NCBI RefSeq assembly: GCF_030523955.1
Contig: NZ_JAUNHL010000018.1
Location: forward strand, 1-51,428
Source: Neisseria sp.
Lineage (GTDB): Bacteria; Pseudomonadota; Gammaproteobacteria; Burkholderiales; Neisseriaceae
DNA length: 51,428 nt
Reading direction: 5' to 3'
Shown here piece after piece: positions 10,114 through 17,631 of this stretch. The position numbers and the translations under genes were made by a program. The notes under the pieces are model-generated. The model made no database searches and was not told where the DNA came from. It saw only the letters and a list, made by a program, of their open reading frames with translations. Numbering within the stretch: the stretch's first letter is position 1; each line of letters opens with the position of its first letter.

Positions 10114-10226
10114 CGTCATACTCGGGCTTGACCCGAGTATCTTGTCGGCCTTTCCACCATGCCTGTCTGAAAAACTTTTCCGGTTATTCTTGGGAGATAC
10201 TCGGGTCAAGCCCGAGTATGACGGCA
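10114..10226. repeat. Inverted pair of TACTCGGG palindromes around an uptake sequence
   Basis: CGTCATACTCGGGCTTG-type palindrome at 10114-10144 and its inverse at 10194-10224, with an uptake sequence TGCCTGTCTGAA at 10160-10171 between them. The right part (10158-10226) is a near-exact copy of 10570-10638. The arm ACTCGGG/CCCGAGT recurs elsewhere in the window. Confidence 0.75.
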
Positions 10227-10255
10227 GTTTTTTGATACGCTTGCCGGAGACCATT

Positions 10256-10468
10256 CTATCTGTCTCGCTTCAACTTATCGTACTCTTCCAGCAAAGCCAC
10301 TGCTTGTGCCAACGACAGACCAAATGTTTTGCGTACTGCTTTTAAATCGGTAATCCTTTCGCCCGTCAGATTTACAGACAACCATATTTCAACATCGGGA
10401 TTACCCAACAACAAGCGCACAGTTCGATTTTCGTCCGGAATACCGAACAGTGTTTTAAGCCAATTCAT
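10256..10468 (-). CDS. Small hypothetical protein, possibly L7/L12 C-terminal-like
   Basis: A 70-residue open frame with no recognised family. The second half (DLKAVRKTFGLSLAQAVALLEEYDKL, about 41-66) resembles the helix-turn-helix pattern of the ribosomal L7/L12 C-terminal domain, where KxxR, GL and AxxLxE spacing recurs; this is a weak impression. It is cytosolic, with no signal or membrane segment. It is flanked by two near-identical repeats of about 67 bp (10158-10226 and 10570-10638). The ribosome site is poor. It could be a real small gene or chance coding. Confidence 0.5.
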   Translation of the reverse strand: MNWLKTLFGIPDENRTVRLLLGNPDVEIWLSVNLTGERITDLKAVRKTFGLSLAQAVALLEEYDKLKRDR

Positions 10469-10569
10469 TTCGGTTGATTTTCAATGATTTTCAGAAAAAA
10501 AGTCGTCCGAAGACATTATTTTAAACTGCCATATCTCGATTCTCACTTAAATATTCTGTAGAAGCTTCA

Positions 10570-10638
10570 AATGCCTGTCTGAAAAACTTTTCCGGTTATT
10601 CTCGGGAGATACTCGGGTCAAGCCCGAGTATGACGGCG
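10570..10638. repeat. Uptake-sequence-plus-palindrome repeat, copy 2
   Basis: TGCCTGTCTGAA (10572-10583), a spacer of about 22 bases, then GAGATACTCGGG and its complement ending TGACGG. It matches 10158-10226 with one or two changes and has the same orientation. Confidence 0.8.
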
Positions 10639-10674
10639 GTGGTTCAAATTTGCGCTTTCCACCATGCGCCGGCA

Positions 10675-10965
10675 CTATCCGACTATTTCCTGCCATAAAT
10701 CCCGCCATTCGGGATTGGTGTTCTCGATTAAGTCGATTTTCCACTGCCGCCGCCAATGCTTCATGGTATGTTCGCGCCGAATGGCGCTTTCCATCGTTTC
10801 GTGCAGTTCATACCATACCAAGCTTTCTAAGTTATAGCGGTCGGTAAACCCTTTGGCAATATGCTGTCGGTGTTGGTAAGCACGCTGTATCAGGTTAGAC
10901 GTAACACCCAAATACAATACGCCGTTTTTTCGGTTACTCATCATGTAAACGGCGGGTTGTTTCAT
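10675..10965 (-). CDS. GIY-YIG nuclease superfamily protein
   Basis: A 96-residue single-domain GIY-YIG protein of the COG2827/YhbQ-like group. The first strand carries VYMMSNRKNGVLYLGVTSNL (6-25), a variant of the GIY/YIG pair. It is followed by an arginine (27), H32 (YQHRQHI), and a central KGFTDRYNLESLVWYE region with the conserved glutamate near 57. The role of this group is unclear; some members cut branched or damaged DNA. An AAGGGGGAAATAAAC ribosome site supports the ATG at 10965. It is one of several non-dcw genes between mraY and murD. Confidence 0.85.
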   Translation of the reverse strand: MKQPAVYMMSNRKNGVLYLGVTSNLIQRAYQHRQHIAKGFTDRYNLESLVWYELHETMESAIRREHTMKHWRRQWKIDLIENTNPEWRDLWQEIVG

Positions 10966-11028
10966 GTTTATTTCCCCCTTAATCCCTTGTTTCGGTTTGC
11001 TTCTTCTGAAAACCGCTGACTTTGCCCG

Positions 11029-11137
11029 CCATACCCGGGCTTGACCAGGGTATCTTGCTTTTTTTATAGAGGCCGTCTGAAACTTTAATCGGTATCTCCG
11101 GGAGATACTCGGGTCAAGCCCGAGTATGACGGCAATT
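11029..11137. repeat. Palindromes with AG-type uptake sequence
   Basis: A degenerate palindrome (ATACCCGGGCTTGACCAGGGTAT, 11031-11053) is followed by AGGCCGTCTGAA (11070-11081), a spacer ACTTTAATCGGTATCTC, and GAGATACTCGGG with its complement, ending near 11137. The segment 11070-11137 is repeated in the same orientation at 11671-11738. Confidence 0.75.
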
Positions 11138-11149
11138 TATATTTATTTT

Positions 11150-11647
11150 TCAGGCGGCCTCAAAAAACCCTTCCACCCCATATTCTTCCAACACCGCCGC
11201 CAATTCCGGCAAGCGCGCTTCCGGTTCGGCCGACATCGGCGGCAGCGGCGGGGCGTGTTCGGGTTCGTGTTGGTTGCGCATCCAGTCGGCCAGCGCAAAC
11301 AGGCGCAGCAGCAGCGGTTCGGCCAAATCGGGGGCAACCGCCGATTCGTGCAGCGCTTGGGCGAAGCAGGCGATCCATTGGTTGCGCGTCTGCATGGCAA
11401 CGGCGAAGGGGAAATGCCGCTGGCGCAGGCGCGGGTGGCCGTGTGCCTGCTCATACAGCGGCGGGCCGCCGAGCCAGCCGCTTAGGAATTGGAACAGGCG
11501 TTCGCGGGCGTAATCGAGCGTTTCGCCGTGTTGCGCGCGCAGTTCGGCGTATTGCGGTTCCAACTCCATCAAGTCGTAGAAGCGACCGGTTAGTGCTTCT
11601 ATGCCCGCTTCGCCGCCCAATAGGGCATACATCGTTTGCTGTGTCAT
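11150..11647 (-). CDS. Group 2 truncated hemoglobin
   Basis: A 165-residue 2/2 globin of the trHbO class, which binds heme and O2/NO and is usually linked to NO detoxification or redox sensing. Family signatures are RFYDLM (B10 Tyr, near 22-27), FLSGWLGGPPLYEQAHGHPRLRxRH with the proximal histidine in RHFPF (near 77-81), and the G8 tryptophan in RNQWIACF. The C-terminus is extended by about 30 proline/glutamate-rich residues. It is cytosolic. It lies between mraY and murD and is flanked by direct repeats of about 67 bp, so it looks like an insertion into the dcw cluster. Confidence 0.88.
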   Translation of the reverse strand: MTQQTMYALLGGEAGIEALTGRFYDLMELEPQYAELRAQHGETLDYARERLFQFLSGWLGGPPLYEQAHGHPRLRQRHFPFAVAMQTRNQWIACFAQALHESAVAPDLAEPLLLRLFALADWMRNQHEPEHAPPLPPMSAEPEARLPELAAVLEEYGVEGFFEAA

Positions 11648-11670
11648 GTTTTCTGTTTTATGTGGTTTCT

Positions 11671-11738
11671 GACGCCGTCTGAAACTTTAATCGGTATCTC
11701 TGGGAGATACTCGGGTCAAGCCCGAGTATGACGGCAAT
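11671..11738. repeat. Uptake-sequence-plus-palindrome repeat, AG subtype copy 2
   Basis: ACGCCGTCTGAA (one base off AGGCCGTCTGAA), the spacer ACTTTAATCGGTATCTC, then the TACTCGGG palindrome. It nearly duplicates 11070-11137 in the same orientation on the other side of the truncated hemoglobin gene. Confidence 0.8.
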
Positions 11739-11749
11739 CGGTTATGCTT

Positions 11750-11779
11750 TTCAGACGGCCTTTGCTTTTCAGACAGGCA
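11750..11779 (-). repeat. Adjacent uptake sequences of two dialects
   Basis: AGGCCGTCTGAA (minus strand, 11761-11750) and TGCCTGTCTGAA (minus strand, 11779-11768) lie 6 bases apart in the same orientation, directly after the mraY stop. Confidence 0.9.
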
Positions 11780-12862
11780 TCAGCGGATTTTCAGCGAGCT
11801 TAAGCCCACCAGCACCAGCACGATGGTGATAATCCAAAACCGCACCACCACCTGCGTTTCTTTCCAGCCTTTTTGTTCGTAATGGTGGTGGATGGGCGCC
11901 ATCAGGAAGATGCGTTTTTTGGTTTTCTTATACCAGCCTACCTGCAACATCACGGAAATGGCCTCCACCACAAACAGGCCGCCCATAATCACCAGCACCA
12001 GCTCTTGGCGCACAATCACCGCCACCGTGCCCAAGGCCGCGCCCAAGGCCAGCGCGCCCACGTCGCCCATAAATACTTGCGCGGGATAGGCGTTGAACCA
12101 CAAAAAGCCCAAGCAGGCGCCGCACATGGCGGTACAGAAAATCACCACTTCGTTGGCACCGGCCACATGGGGCAGTTGCAGGTATTGGGCGAACTGTGCG
12201 TGGCCGCTGGCATAGGCGAAAATCGCCAAACCGCCCGCCACCAGCACCACGGGGAAGGCGGCCAGGCCGTCCAAACCGTCGGTGAGGTTGACCGCGTTGG
12301 AGGTGCCGACGATGGTAAGGTAGGCCAGCACCACAAAGCCGAACACGCCCAGCGGCAGGGCCACTTGTTTGAAAAACGGCACGATCAGGATATTGTTGGC
12401 CGAGTTCTGCGCCACATAAAACAGCAGCAGCCCCGCCGCCAGCGCCACGCCCGACTGCCACACCATTTTGAAGCGCGCCGACACGCCGTTGGGGTCTTTA
12501 TAAACCACTTTGCGCCAGTCGTCGTAGAAGCCCAACGCGCCGGTGGCGAGCAGCACCAGCAGCAGAATCCAGATATAGGGGTTGGCCAGATTGCCCCACA
12601 GCAGGGTGGAAACGGTGATGGCGGTGAGAATCAGCGAGCCGCCCATGGTGGGCGTGCCGGTTTTGATCAGGTGGGTTTGCGGCCCGTCGTGGCGCACGGC
12701 CTGGCCGACTTTCAGCTCGGTGAGCTTGCGTATCGTCCACGGCCCCAACAGCAGCGAAAACGCCAGCGCGGTCAGGGCTGCCATCACGGCGCGGAAGGTG
12801 GTGTATTGGAAAACGTTCAGCGCGGAAAACCAGTCGCTGAAGTGGGCTAACCATAAAAGCAT
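11780..12862 (-). CDS. mraY: Phospho-N-acetylmuramoyl-pentapeptide transferase
   Basis: Integral membrane enzyme that transfers phospho-MurNAc-pentapeptide to undecaprenyl phosphate, making lipid I. The 360-residue protein has about ten membrane segments. It carries the cytoplasmic motifs TPTMGG (71-76), the Mg-binding GFYDDWRK (near 110-117), [13 protein letters not shown] (near 189-201), [12 protein letters not shown] (near 264-275) and the histidine motif APIHHHYE near 322-329. Membrane topology and length fit the family. Neighbours are nat (upstream) and the hemoglobin gene (downstream), so the usual murF-mraY-murD order is kept but interrupted. Confidence 0.97.
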   Translation of the reverse strand: MLLWLAHFSDWFSALNVFQYTTFRAVMAALTALAFSLLLGPWTIRKLTELKVGQAVRHDGPQTHLIKTGTPTMGGSLILTAITVSTLLWGNLANPYIWILLLVLLATGALGFYDDWRKVVYKDPNGVSARFKMVWQSGVALAAGLLLFYVAQNSANNILIVPFFKQVALPLGVFGFVVLAYLTIVGTSNAVNLTDGLDGLAAFPVVLVAGGLAIFAYASGHAQFAQYLQLPHVAGANEVVIFCTAMCGACLGFLWFNAYPAQVFMGDVGALALGAALGTVAVIVRQELVLVIMGGLFVVEAISVMLQVGWYKKTKKRIFLMAPIHHHYEQKGWKETQVVVRFWIITIVLVLVGLSSLKIR

Positions 12863-12941
12863 GGGGTTTACTTCCTTTTTGTTTGATTTTGGTGTTGTTG
12901 TTTATTATTGGGCTTTCTGCCTGCATCTTAAAAAACATCTG

Positions 12942-13062
12942 CGTCATGCCCGGGCTTAACCCGGCCATCTTATCGTTGCGAAAGAAACAGCAAATACCCG
13001 GGTTAAGCCCGAGTATGACGGGATACCAACATTTTTAGGTTCGAATCGGCTTTTTGCAAAGG
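12942..13062. repeat. Composite palindromic element, IS5/IS1106-like end
   Basis: Two inverted palindromes (TGCCCGGGCTTAACCCGG near 12947-12964, and ACCCGGGTTAAGCCCGAGT near 12998-13016) separated by AAGAAACAGCA. A right end TTTTGCAAAGG lies at 13052-13062. The same arrangement recurs at 25681-25842, where both ends are visible; here the left end is lost. Confidence 0.6.
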
Positions 13063-13066
13063 TTTC

Positions 13067-13095
13067 AGGCCGTCTGAAACCGTTTCAGACGGCCT
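13067..13095 (-). terminator. Inverted AG-type uptake-sequence terminator after nat
   Basis: AGGCCGTCTGAA (13067-13078) and TTCAGACGGCCT (13084-13095) form a 12-bp perfect stem with a 5-nt loop. It lies 88 bases past the nat stop, in the gap before mraY. This pair uses the AG dialect, while nearly all other inverted pairs in the window use TGCCTGTCTGAA. Confidence 0.65.
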
Positions 13096-13183
13096 CTTTA
13101 ATTAATTTGTCGTATTTCCGAACCCGTTATTTTAAAACAGAACGGCGGACGGGTAGTTTTCAAATCTTCAGTTTTACCGAGCT

Positions 13184-14017
13184 TTATGCTTTGGACGCTT
13201 GCTCCAAGCTGTCCAAAAAAACTTGCAGCTTCGGTTCTGCCAAACGGTCCGCCGCAAGAAGGAACTGCTCGTGCAAAACAGCCAATACTGCGCGGGCGTC
13301 GGGCAATTCGGCATGCTCGGCACTGCCGTCGGCGCGGCGCACGGTATAACGCCGGTTAAGCAAGGTATGGCGCTCGCCGTTTGGCGTGGCGCGCGCCGCC
13401 ATCAGCCGGGTGCGAAACGGCGATTTCGGGTGGGTCGAAACATACCAGTTGCCCACTTCCAAATCCGGCATGAATTGCGGCTGCAAATCGAAACGGTAGA
13501 GCATCCGCCATTCTTGTCCGGTTTGCGCACTTAAAACCAAGCTGCCGGCGTGCTCTTCGATACGGTAAGCACCGTGCGGCGTGAGCTGGCTGCCTCTATC
13601 ATCCAAGCGCAAAGGCGCCGTCGGATTCAGGCCGCCGAAGCCGACATCGACCAGCCAAGCATCGCCCGCCACTTTAACTTCCAGCATCATATGCGTACGC
13701 GCGTGCGGCATATCCGGCCGGTTGTCGTGCACAATGCTGCCGGTTAGCGGGCGCACGACAAACCCCAATGATTGCAGCAGCGCGGCAAATAACAGATTCA
13801 GTTCATAACAATAACCACCCCGGTTCTCTTGAACCGTTTTGCGGAAGGTATCGTCTTCAGCCAAAGAAACCGGCTCGCCCAATACCGTGCTTAAACTTTG
13901 GAACGCATAACGCGCCAAGTGAGCCGCCTGCAAATGCCGCAGGCTCTCAAGCGTGGGCGGCAGCGGTTCAGGCACATTCAGGCTGCCCAGATAGGTGTTT
14001 AGTTTTTGCTTGTCCAT
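13184..14017 (-). CDS. nat: Arylamine N-acetyltransferase
   Basis: Acetyl-CoA-dependent N-acetyltransferase (NAT family) acting on arylamines and arylhydrazines through a cysteine thiol intermediate. The 277-residue protein keeps the full catalytic triad: Cys70 in RGGYCYELN, His109 in ARTHMML and Asp124 in LVDVGFGG. Length and domain layout are typical of bacterial NATs. Its substrate in this organism is unknown. It lies between murF and mraY, on the same strand, but has no known role in wall synthesis; a hairpin terminator separates it from mraY. It is likely a passenger inserted in the dcw cluster. Confidence 0.93.
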   Translation of the reverse strand: MDKQKLNTYLGSLNVPEPLPPTLESLRHLQAAHLARYAFQSLSTVLGEPVSLAEDDTFRKTVQENRGGYCYELNLLFAALLQSLGFVVRPLTGSIVHDNRPDMPHARTHMMLEVKVAGDAWLVDVGFGGLNPTAPLRLDDRGSQLTPHGAYRIEEHAGSLVLSAQTGQEWRMLYRFDLQPQFMPDLEVGNWYVSTHPKSPFRTRLMAARATPNGERHTLLNRRYTVRRADGSAEHAELPDARAVLAVLHEQFLLAADRLAEPKLQVFLDSLEQASKA

Positions 14018-14067
14018 CCATCTCTCCTACGGCGTTCGTTACGGCCCGCCGGTATAGCGCTCTTTTT

Positions 14068-15438
14068 TCAGACAGGCTTTTCCAACAACGCTTCAGCCAC
14101 TTCTTCCATCTTCATAAAGCGCGAGCCTTTCACCAACACATTCGCGCCTTGCGGCAAATCATGCGCCAACACTTGAATCAGCGGGTCTTTATCGGCAAAC
14201 CATAACCCGTTGCCGCCGAAGGCTTCCGCCGCCGAAGCGCTGTAATCGCCGACGAAATAAGCGGATTCGATGCCTTTACTACGGGCGTATGCGCCCACTT
14301 CGGCGTGCATGGCGGCCGATTCGTCTTCGCCCAATTCGCCGATGTCGCCCATCACGAACACGCGCGGGGCGGGGAGTTGGGCGAGCACATCGAGCGCGGC
14401 CTTCATGCTGTCGGGATTGGCGTTGTAGGTGTCGTCCAACACGGTGGCGCCTTTGATACCGCGTTTCACGTTCAGACGGCCTTTGATATTGGCAAAGCCG
14501 GAAAGGCCGTCTGAAACCTCTTGCAGGCTCAAGCCGGCGGCCAAGGCCAGCGCGGCGGCGGCGGCGGCGTTGGCCACATTGTGCCGCCCCGGCACCGGCA
14601 GTTTTACGGCGGCGCGCGCGTTGCCGCACACCAAATCGAATTCGCACGACAGCGGCTTCAACACGATGTTTTCGGCATGGATATCGCCGCTTTGCGCGCC
14701 GAAAGTCTGCTGTTTCAAACCTTGTGCGGCCGTCTGAAACACGGCGGCATGGGCGTCTTCGGCCGGCACCAGCGCCAATCCGTTTTCAGACAGGCCTTGG
14801 TAAATCTCGCTTTTGGCTTTGGCAATATCGCCCACGCCGTCGAAACCGCAGCCGACGTGCGCACGCAGGGCGTTGTTGACCAGCGCCACGTCGGGGCGGG
14901 CAATCCGCGTGAGCGCGGTCAGCTCGCCGAAGTGGTTCATGCCCATTTCGATCACGGCATAACGGTGCGCGGGCGTGAGCTTGAGCAGAGTGAGCGGCAG
15001 GCCGATATGGTTGTTGAAATTGCCCGCCGTCGCCAGCACGGCATCTTCGCCGAAACGGTGGCGCAGTATCCCCGCCAGCATTTCTTTCACGGTGGTTTTG
15101 CCGCTGGAGCCGGTGATGCCGAACACAAACGGGTTGATCTCGTTGCGCCAAGCTGCGGCCAGCGTTTGCAGCGCGGCCAGCGTGTCGTCCACTTTCAACG
15201 CGCCGGGAAGCGCGGCGCAATCTTCGCGCGACACCACAACCGCCGCCGCGCCTTTGGCCAGCACATCCGCCGCAAAATCATGCGCGTCGAAACGCTCGCC
15301 GGCCAAGGCGAAAAATACGTCGCCGCTTCGGATATCGCGGCTGTCGGTTACGATGCGCTTGACTTCGGCATCGCCGCTTTCAGACGGCTGAGGCAGGTTT
15401 AGGGCTTGGCGGATAAAATTCAGAGTTAGGGGTTTCAT
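14068..15438 (-). CDS. murF: UDP-MurNAc-tripeptide--D-Ala-D-Ala ligase
   Basis: Last cytoplasmic Mur ligase: adds D-Ala-D-Ala to complete the UDP-MurNAc-pentapeptide. The 456-residue protein has the ATP loop ITGSSGKTTVKEM (108-120), the conserved EMGMNHFGEL near 172-181, and the C-terminal motif DDTYNANPDSMKAAL near 318-332. The reading frame contains several AG-type uptake words (for example 14471-14482 and 14504-14515). It starts 115 bases after the M23 peptidase stop. Confidence 0.97.
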   Translation of the reverse strand: MKPLTLNFIRQALNLPQPSESGDAEVKRIVTDSRDIRSGDVFFALAGERFDAHDFAADVLAKGAAAVVVSREDCAALPGALKVDDTLAALQTLAAAWRNEINPFVFGITGSSGKTTVKEMLAGILRHRFGEDAVLATAGNFNNHIGLPLTLLKLTPAHRYAVIEMGMNHFGELTALTRIARPDVALVNNALRAHVGCGFDGVGDIAKAKSEIYQGLSENGLALVPAEDAHAAVFQTAAQGLKQQTFGAQSGDIHAENIVLKPLSCEFDLVCGNARAAVKLPVPGRHNVANAAAAAALALAAGLSLQEVSDGLSGFANIKGRLNVKRGIKGATVLDDTYNANPDSMKAALDVLAQLPAPRVFVMGDIGELGEDESAAMHAEVGAYARSKGIESAYFVGDYSASAAEAFGGNGLWFADKDPLIQVLAHDLPQGANVLVKGSRFMKMEEVAEALLEKPV

Positions 15439-15477
15439 GTTAATTTCTGTTTTCTTTTCTATCTAAAATGCCGCTTA

Positions 15478-15555
15478 AGGTGGGCGTAAACCCACCGTTG
15501 TTACCCTTGCTCAAAATGGTGGGTTAACACCCGCCCTACCTGTTTCAGACGGCCT
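15478..15555. repeat. Intergenic inverted repeats and AG uptake sequence
   Basis: GGTGGGCGTAAACCCACC (15480-15497) is a hairpin, followed by GGTGGGTTAACACCCGCC and an AG-type uptake word (15544-15555) that overlaps the end of the M23 peptidase gene. This GTGGGT hairpin type is common between neisserial genes. Confidence 0.6.
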
Positions 15556-16066
15556 ATTTATCCTGATTGATTAACGGATAGGGATTCACCGCGCCGTGCA
15601 GGGTGTATATACCGTAATGCAAATGCGGTGGCGTATCTTTGGCGTTACCGCTGTCGCCAACATAACCGATTATCGTACCCACCTCCACCCATTGGTAAAC
15701 GCGGATGTCGGCATAGCTTTCCAAATGGGCGTAATAATGCCAAGTGCGGCCCGGACCTTGTATGCCGACGGTTCTGCCGCCCAAACTGTTTTCTCCAATA
15801 CGCAGAATCATGCCGGGTGTGGTACTGGTAACCGGTGTGCCGCGCGGAGCGAAAATATCCACACCCTCGTGTTTGCGGCCGCCGCTGCGCACCGCACCCC
15901 AAGTGTCGGTAAAGCGATGCCCCTCCACCGGGTTGGGCAGACTGTCCGCTGTCGGTGCCGACTTAGTTTGTAAGTAGACCAGTCGCACAAATGGCAGCCA
16001 ATACGCTTGCGTTCCCCACAACAAAATGCCGACAACAAGCAAAACCGGTAGTAACCGCCGACCCAT
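15554..16066 (-). CDS. M23 family metallopeptidase, membrane-anchored
   Basis: LytM-type zinc endopeptidase predicted to cut peptidoglycan cross-bridges, or to act as a regulatory LytM protein. The 170-residue protein has one N-terminal membrane anchor (about 5-27) and then the M23 core. Zinc ligands are His66 and Asp70 (HEGVD) and His150 (HLHYG), with His114 (YYAHLE) and His148 as catalytic histidines, so the active site looks intact. It lies between murE and murF on the same strand with a 30-base gap to murE; in some Neisseria this position is occupied by dca. A role in septal wall remodelling is inferred from the location. Confidence 0.9.
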   Translation of the reverse strand: MGRRLLPVLLVVGILLWGTQAYWLPFVRLVYLQTKSAPTADSLPNPVEGHRFTDTWGAVRSGGRKHEGVDIFAPRGTPVTSTTPGMILRIGENSLGGRTVGIQGPGRTWHYYAHLESYADIRVYQWVEVGTIIGYVGDSGNAKDTPPHLHYGIYTLHGAVNPYPLINQDK

Positions 16067-16096
16067 ACCTTACTCCAAACAATACGCCCTATGCCG

Positions 16097-17593
16097 TTAT
16101 CTTTGCGCCAGCGCTTTTTCCGCTTCTTCGAAATCGGAAAAATGATGCTTCTCGCCCTGCACGTCCTGATAGGTTTCGTGGCCTTTGCCGGCAATCAGGA
16201 TAATATCGTCTGCCGCGGCATGTTTGACTGCATAGCCGATGGCGGCGCGGCGGTCGGCTTCGATGTGTTCGTGGTTGGGTACGGCGGGAAGGATGTCGTC
16301 GATAATGGCCTGCGGCTCTTCCATGCGCGGGTTGTCGCTGGTAACCACCACTTTGTCGGCGCCCGCAACGGCGGCGGCACCCATCAGCGGGCGTTTGCCT
16401 TTGTCGCGGTTGCCGCCGCAGCCGAACACGCACCAAAGGCTCGCTCCTTGCGGTTTGATTTCCTGCAAGGTGGCGAGCGCTTTTTCGAGGGCGTCCGGCG
16501 TGTGGGCGTAATCGACCACCACCAGCGGTTTGCCGGGGTTCATGATGCAGTCCATGCGGCCGGTGGCGGGGCGGATGCGGGCGAGTGCGTTTAATACCGG
16601 TTGCAGCGGGTAGCCTGCGGCGCACAACACGCCCACGCAGGCGGCGAGGTTTTGGGCGTTGAAGCGACCGAGCAGGCGGGTTTGGCATTTGCCCGCGCCC
16701 CACGGGGTGTCAAGCGTAACCGTCATGCCGCCGGATGTGGCGCTAAAGCCGGTAATGCGGATGTCGGCATCTTCGGCAAAGCCGTAGCGATAAACGGCCA
16801 GGCCGGGGCGTTCGGTTTTCAGACGGCCTGCCAGTTCGGCGCCGTATCCGTCGTCTGCATTAATCACGGCGTGTTGCAGGCCCTGCCAGTAAAACAGGCG
16901 CGATTTGATTTCGCCGTAGGCTTCCATGCTGCCGTGGTAGTCGAGGTGGTCGCGGGTGAGGTTGGTGAACACGGCCGTCTGAAAGGGCACGCCGTTAACG
17001 CGCGCTTGGTCGAGGCCGTGGCTGGACACTTCCATCGCCACGGCGCGCGCGCCTTGTTGTTTGAATCGGTGAAGCAGGGTTTGTACGGAAACGGGATCGG
17101 GGGTGGTGTGGGTGGCTTCCACCAACTCGCCCCAAAAGCCGTTGCCGACGGTGCCGATAACGGCGCAGCTTTTCAGACGGCCTTCGAGTATGTCGGCGGC
17201 TTGTGCGAGCCATTGGGTTATCGAGGTTTTACCGTTGGTGCCGGTAACACTCCAGATGGCGAGGCCGTTTGAATGCCTGTCTGAAACATTGCCGTACACT
17301 TCGGCGGCCAGTATGCCGGCGCGGTGTTTCAAATCTTTGATACCTTGGTTGGGCACGCGCCATTCGGGATTCCAAACGAAATCACCGTCGTCGTCCCAGA
17401 ACACAAAAGAAGCACCGTTGGCGATGGCGGCGGGGATAAAGCTGCGCCCGTCGGTGTATTCGCCTTGGCAGGCGACGAAGATGTCGCCGGGTTGGATTTT
17501 CCGGCTGTCCGAATGCAGCAAACGCCCTGCTGCGCTTTCGCACAGCAGGGGCGTTAATGAAGTTTCAGACAGGGGTACAAGTTCGCTGAACAT
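16097..17593 (-). CDS. murE: UDP-MurNAc-L-Ala-D-Glu--meso-diaminopimelate ligase
   Basis: Third Mur ligase: adds the diamino acid to UDP-MurNAc-L-Ala-D-Glu. The 498-residue protein has the ATP loop TGTNGKTS (117-124), the carbamylated-lysine region and the FTNLTRDHLDYHG motif (209-221). The DNPR motif at 420-423 specifies meso-diaminopimelate rather than lysine. Uptake words of both dialects occur inside the gene (for example TGCCTGTCTGAA at 17274-17285 and AG-type near 16819 and 17168). It starts 38 bases after the ftsI stop. Confidence 0.97.
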   Translation of the reverse strand: MFSELVPLSETSLTPLLCESAAGRLLHSDSRKIQPGDIFVACQGEYTDGRSFIPAAIANGASFVFWDDDGDFVWNPEWRVPNQGIKDLKHRAGILAAEVYGNVSDRHSNGLAIWSVTGTNGKTSITQWLAQAADILEGRLKSCAVIGTVGNGFWGELVEATHTTPDPVSVQTLLHRFKQQGARAVAMEVSSHGLDQARVNGVPFQTAVFTNLTRDHLDYHGSMEAYGEIKSRLFYWQGLQHAVINADDGYGAELAGRLKTERPGLAVYRYGFAEDADIRITGFSATSGGMTVTLDTPWGAGKCQTRLLGRFNAQNLAACVGVLCAAGYPLQPVLNALARIRPATGRMDCIMNPGKPLVVVDYAHTPDALEKALATLQEIKPQGASLWCVFGCGGNRDKGKRPLMGAAAVAGADKVVVTSDNPRMEEPQAIIDDILPAVPNHEHIEADRRAAIGYAVKHAAADDIILIAGKGHETYQDVQGEKHHFSDFEEAEKALAQR

Positions 17594-17631
17594 TCAGGTC
17601 TCCGTATTCACCACTCCATCATTCTGCGTGT

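Noticed and set aside
10114-11138. A CRISPR-like array
   Set aside because: The recurring units are palindromes tied to uptake words at irregular spacing with genes between; there are no uniform spacers and no cas genes.
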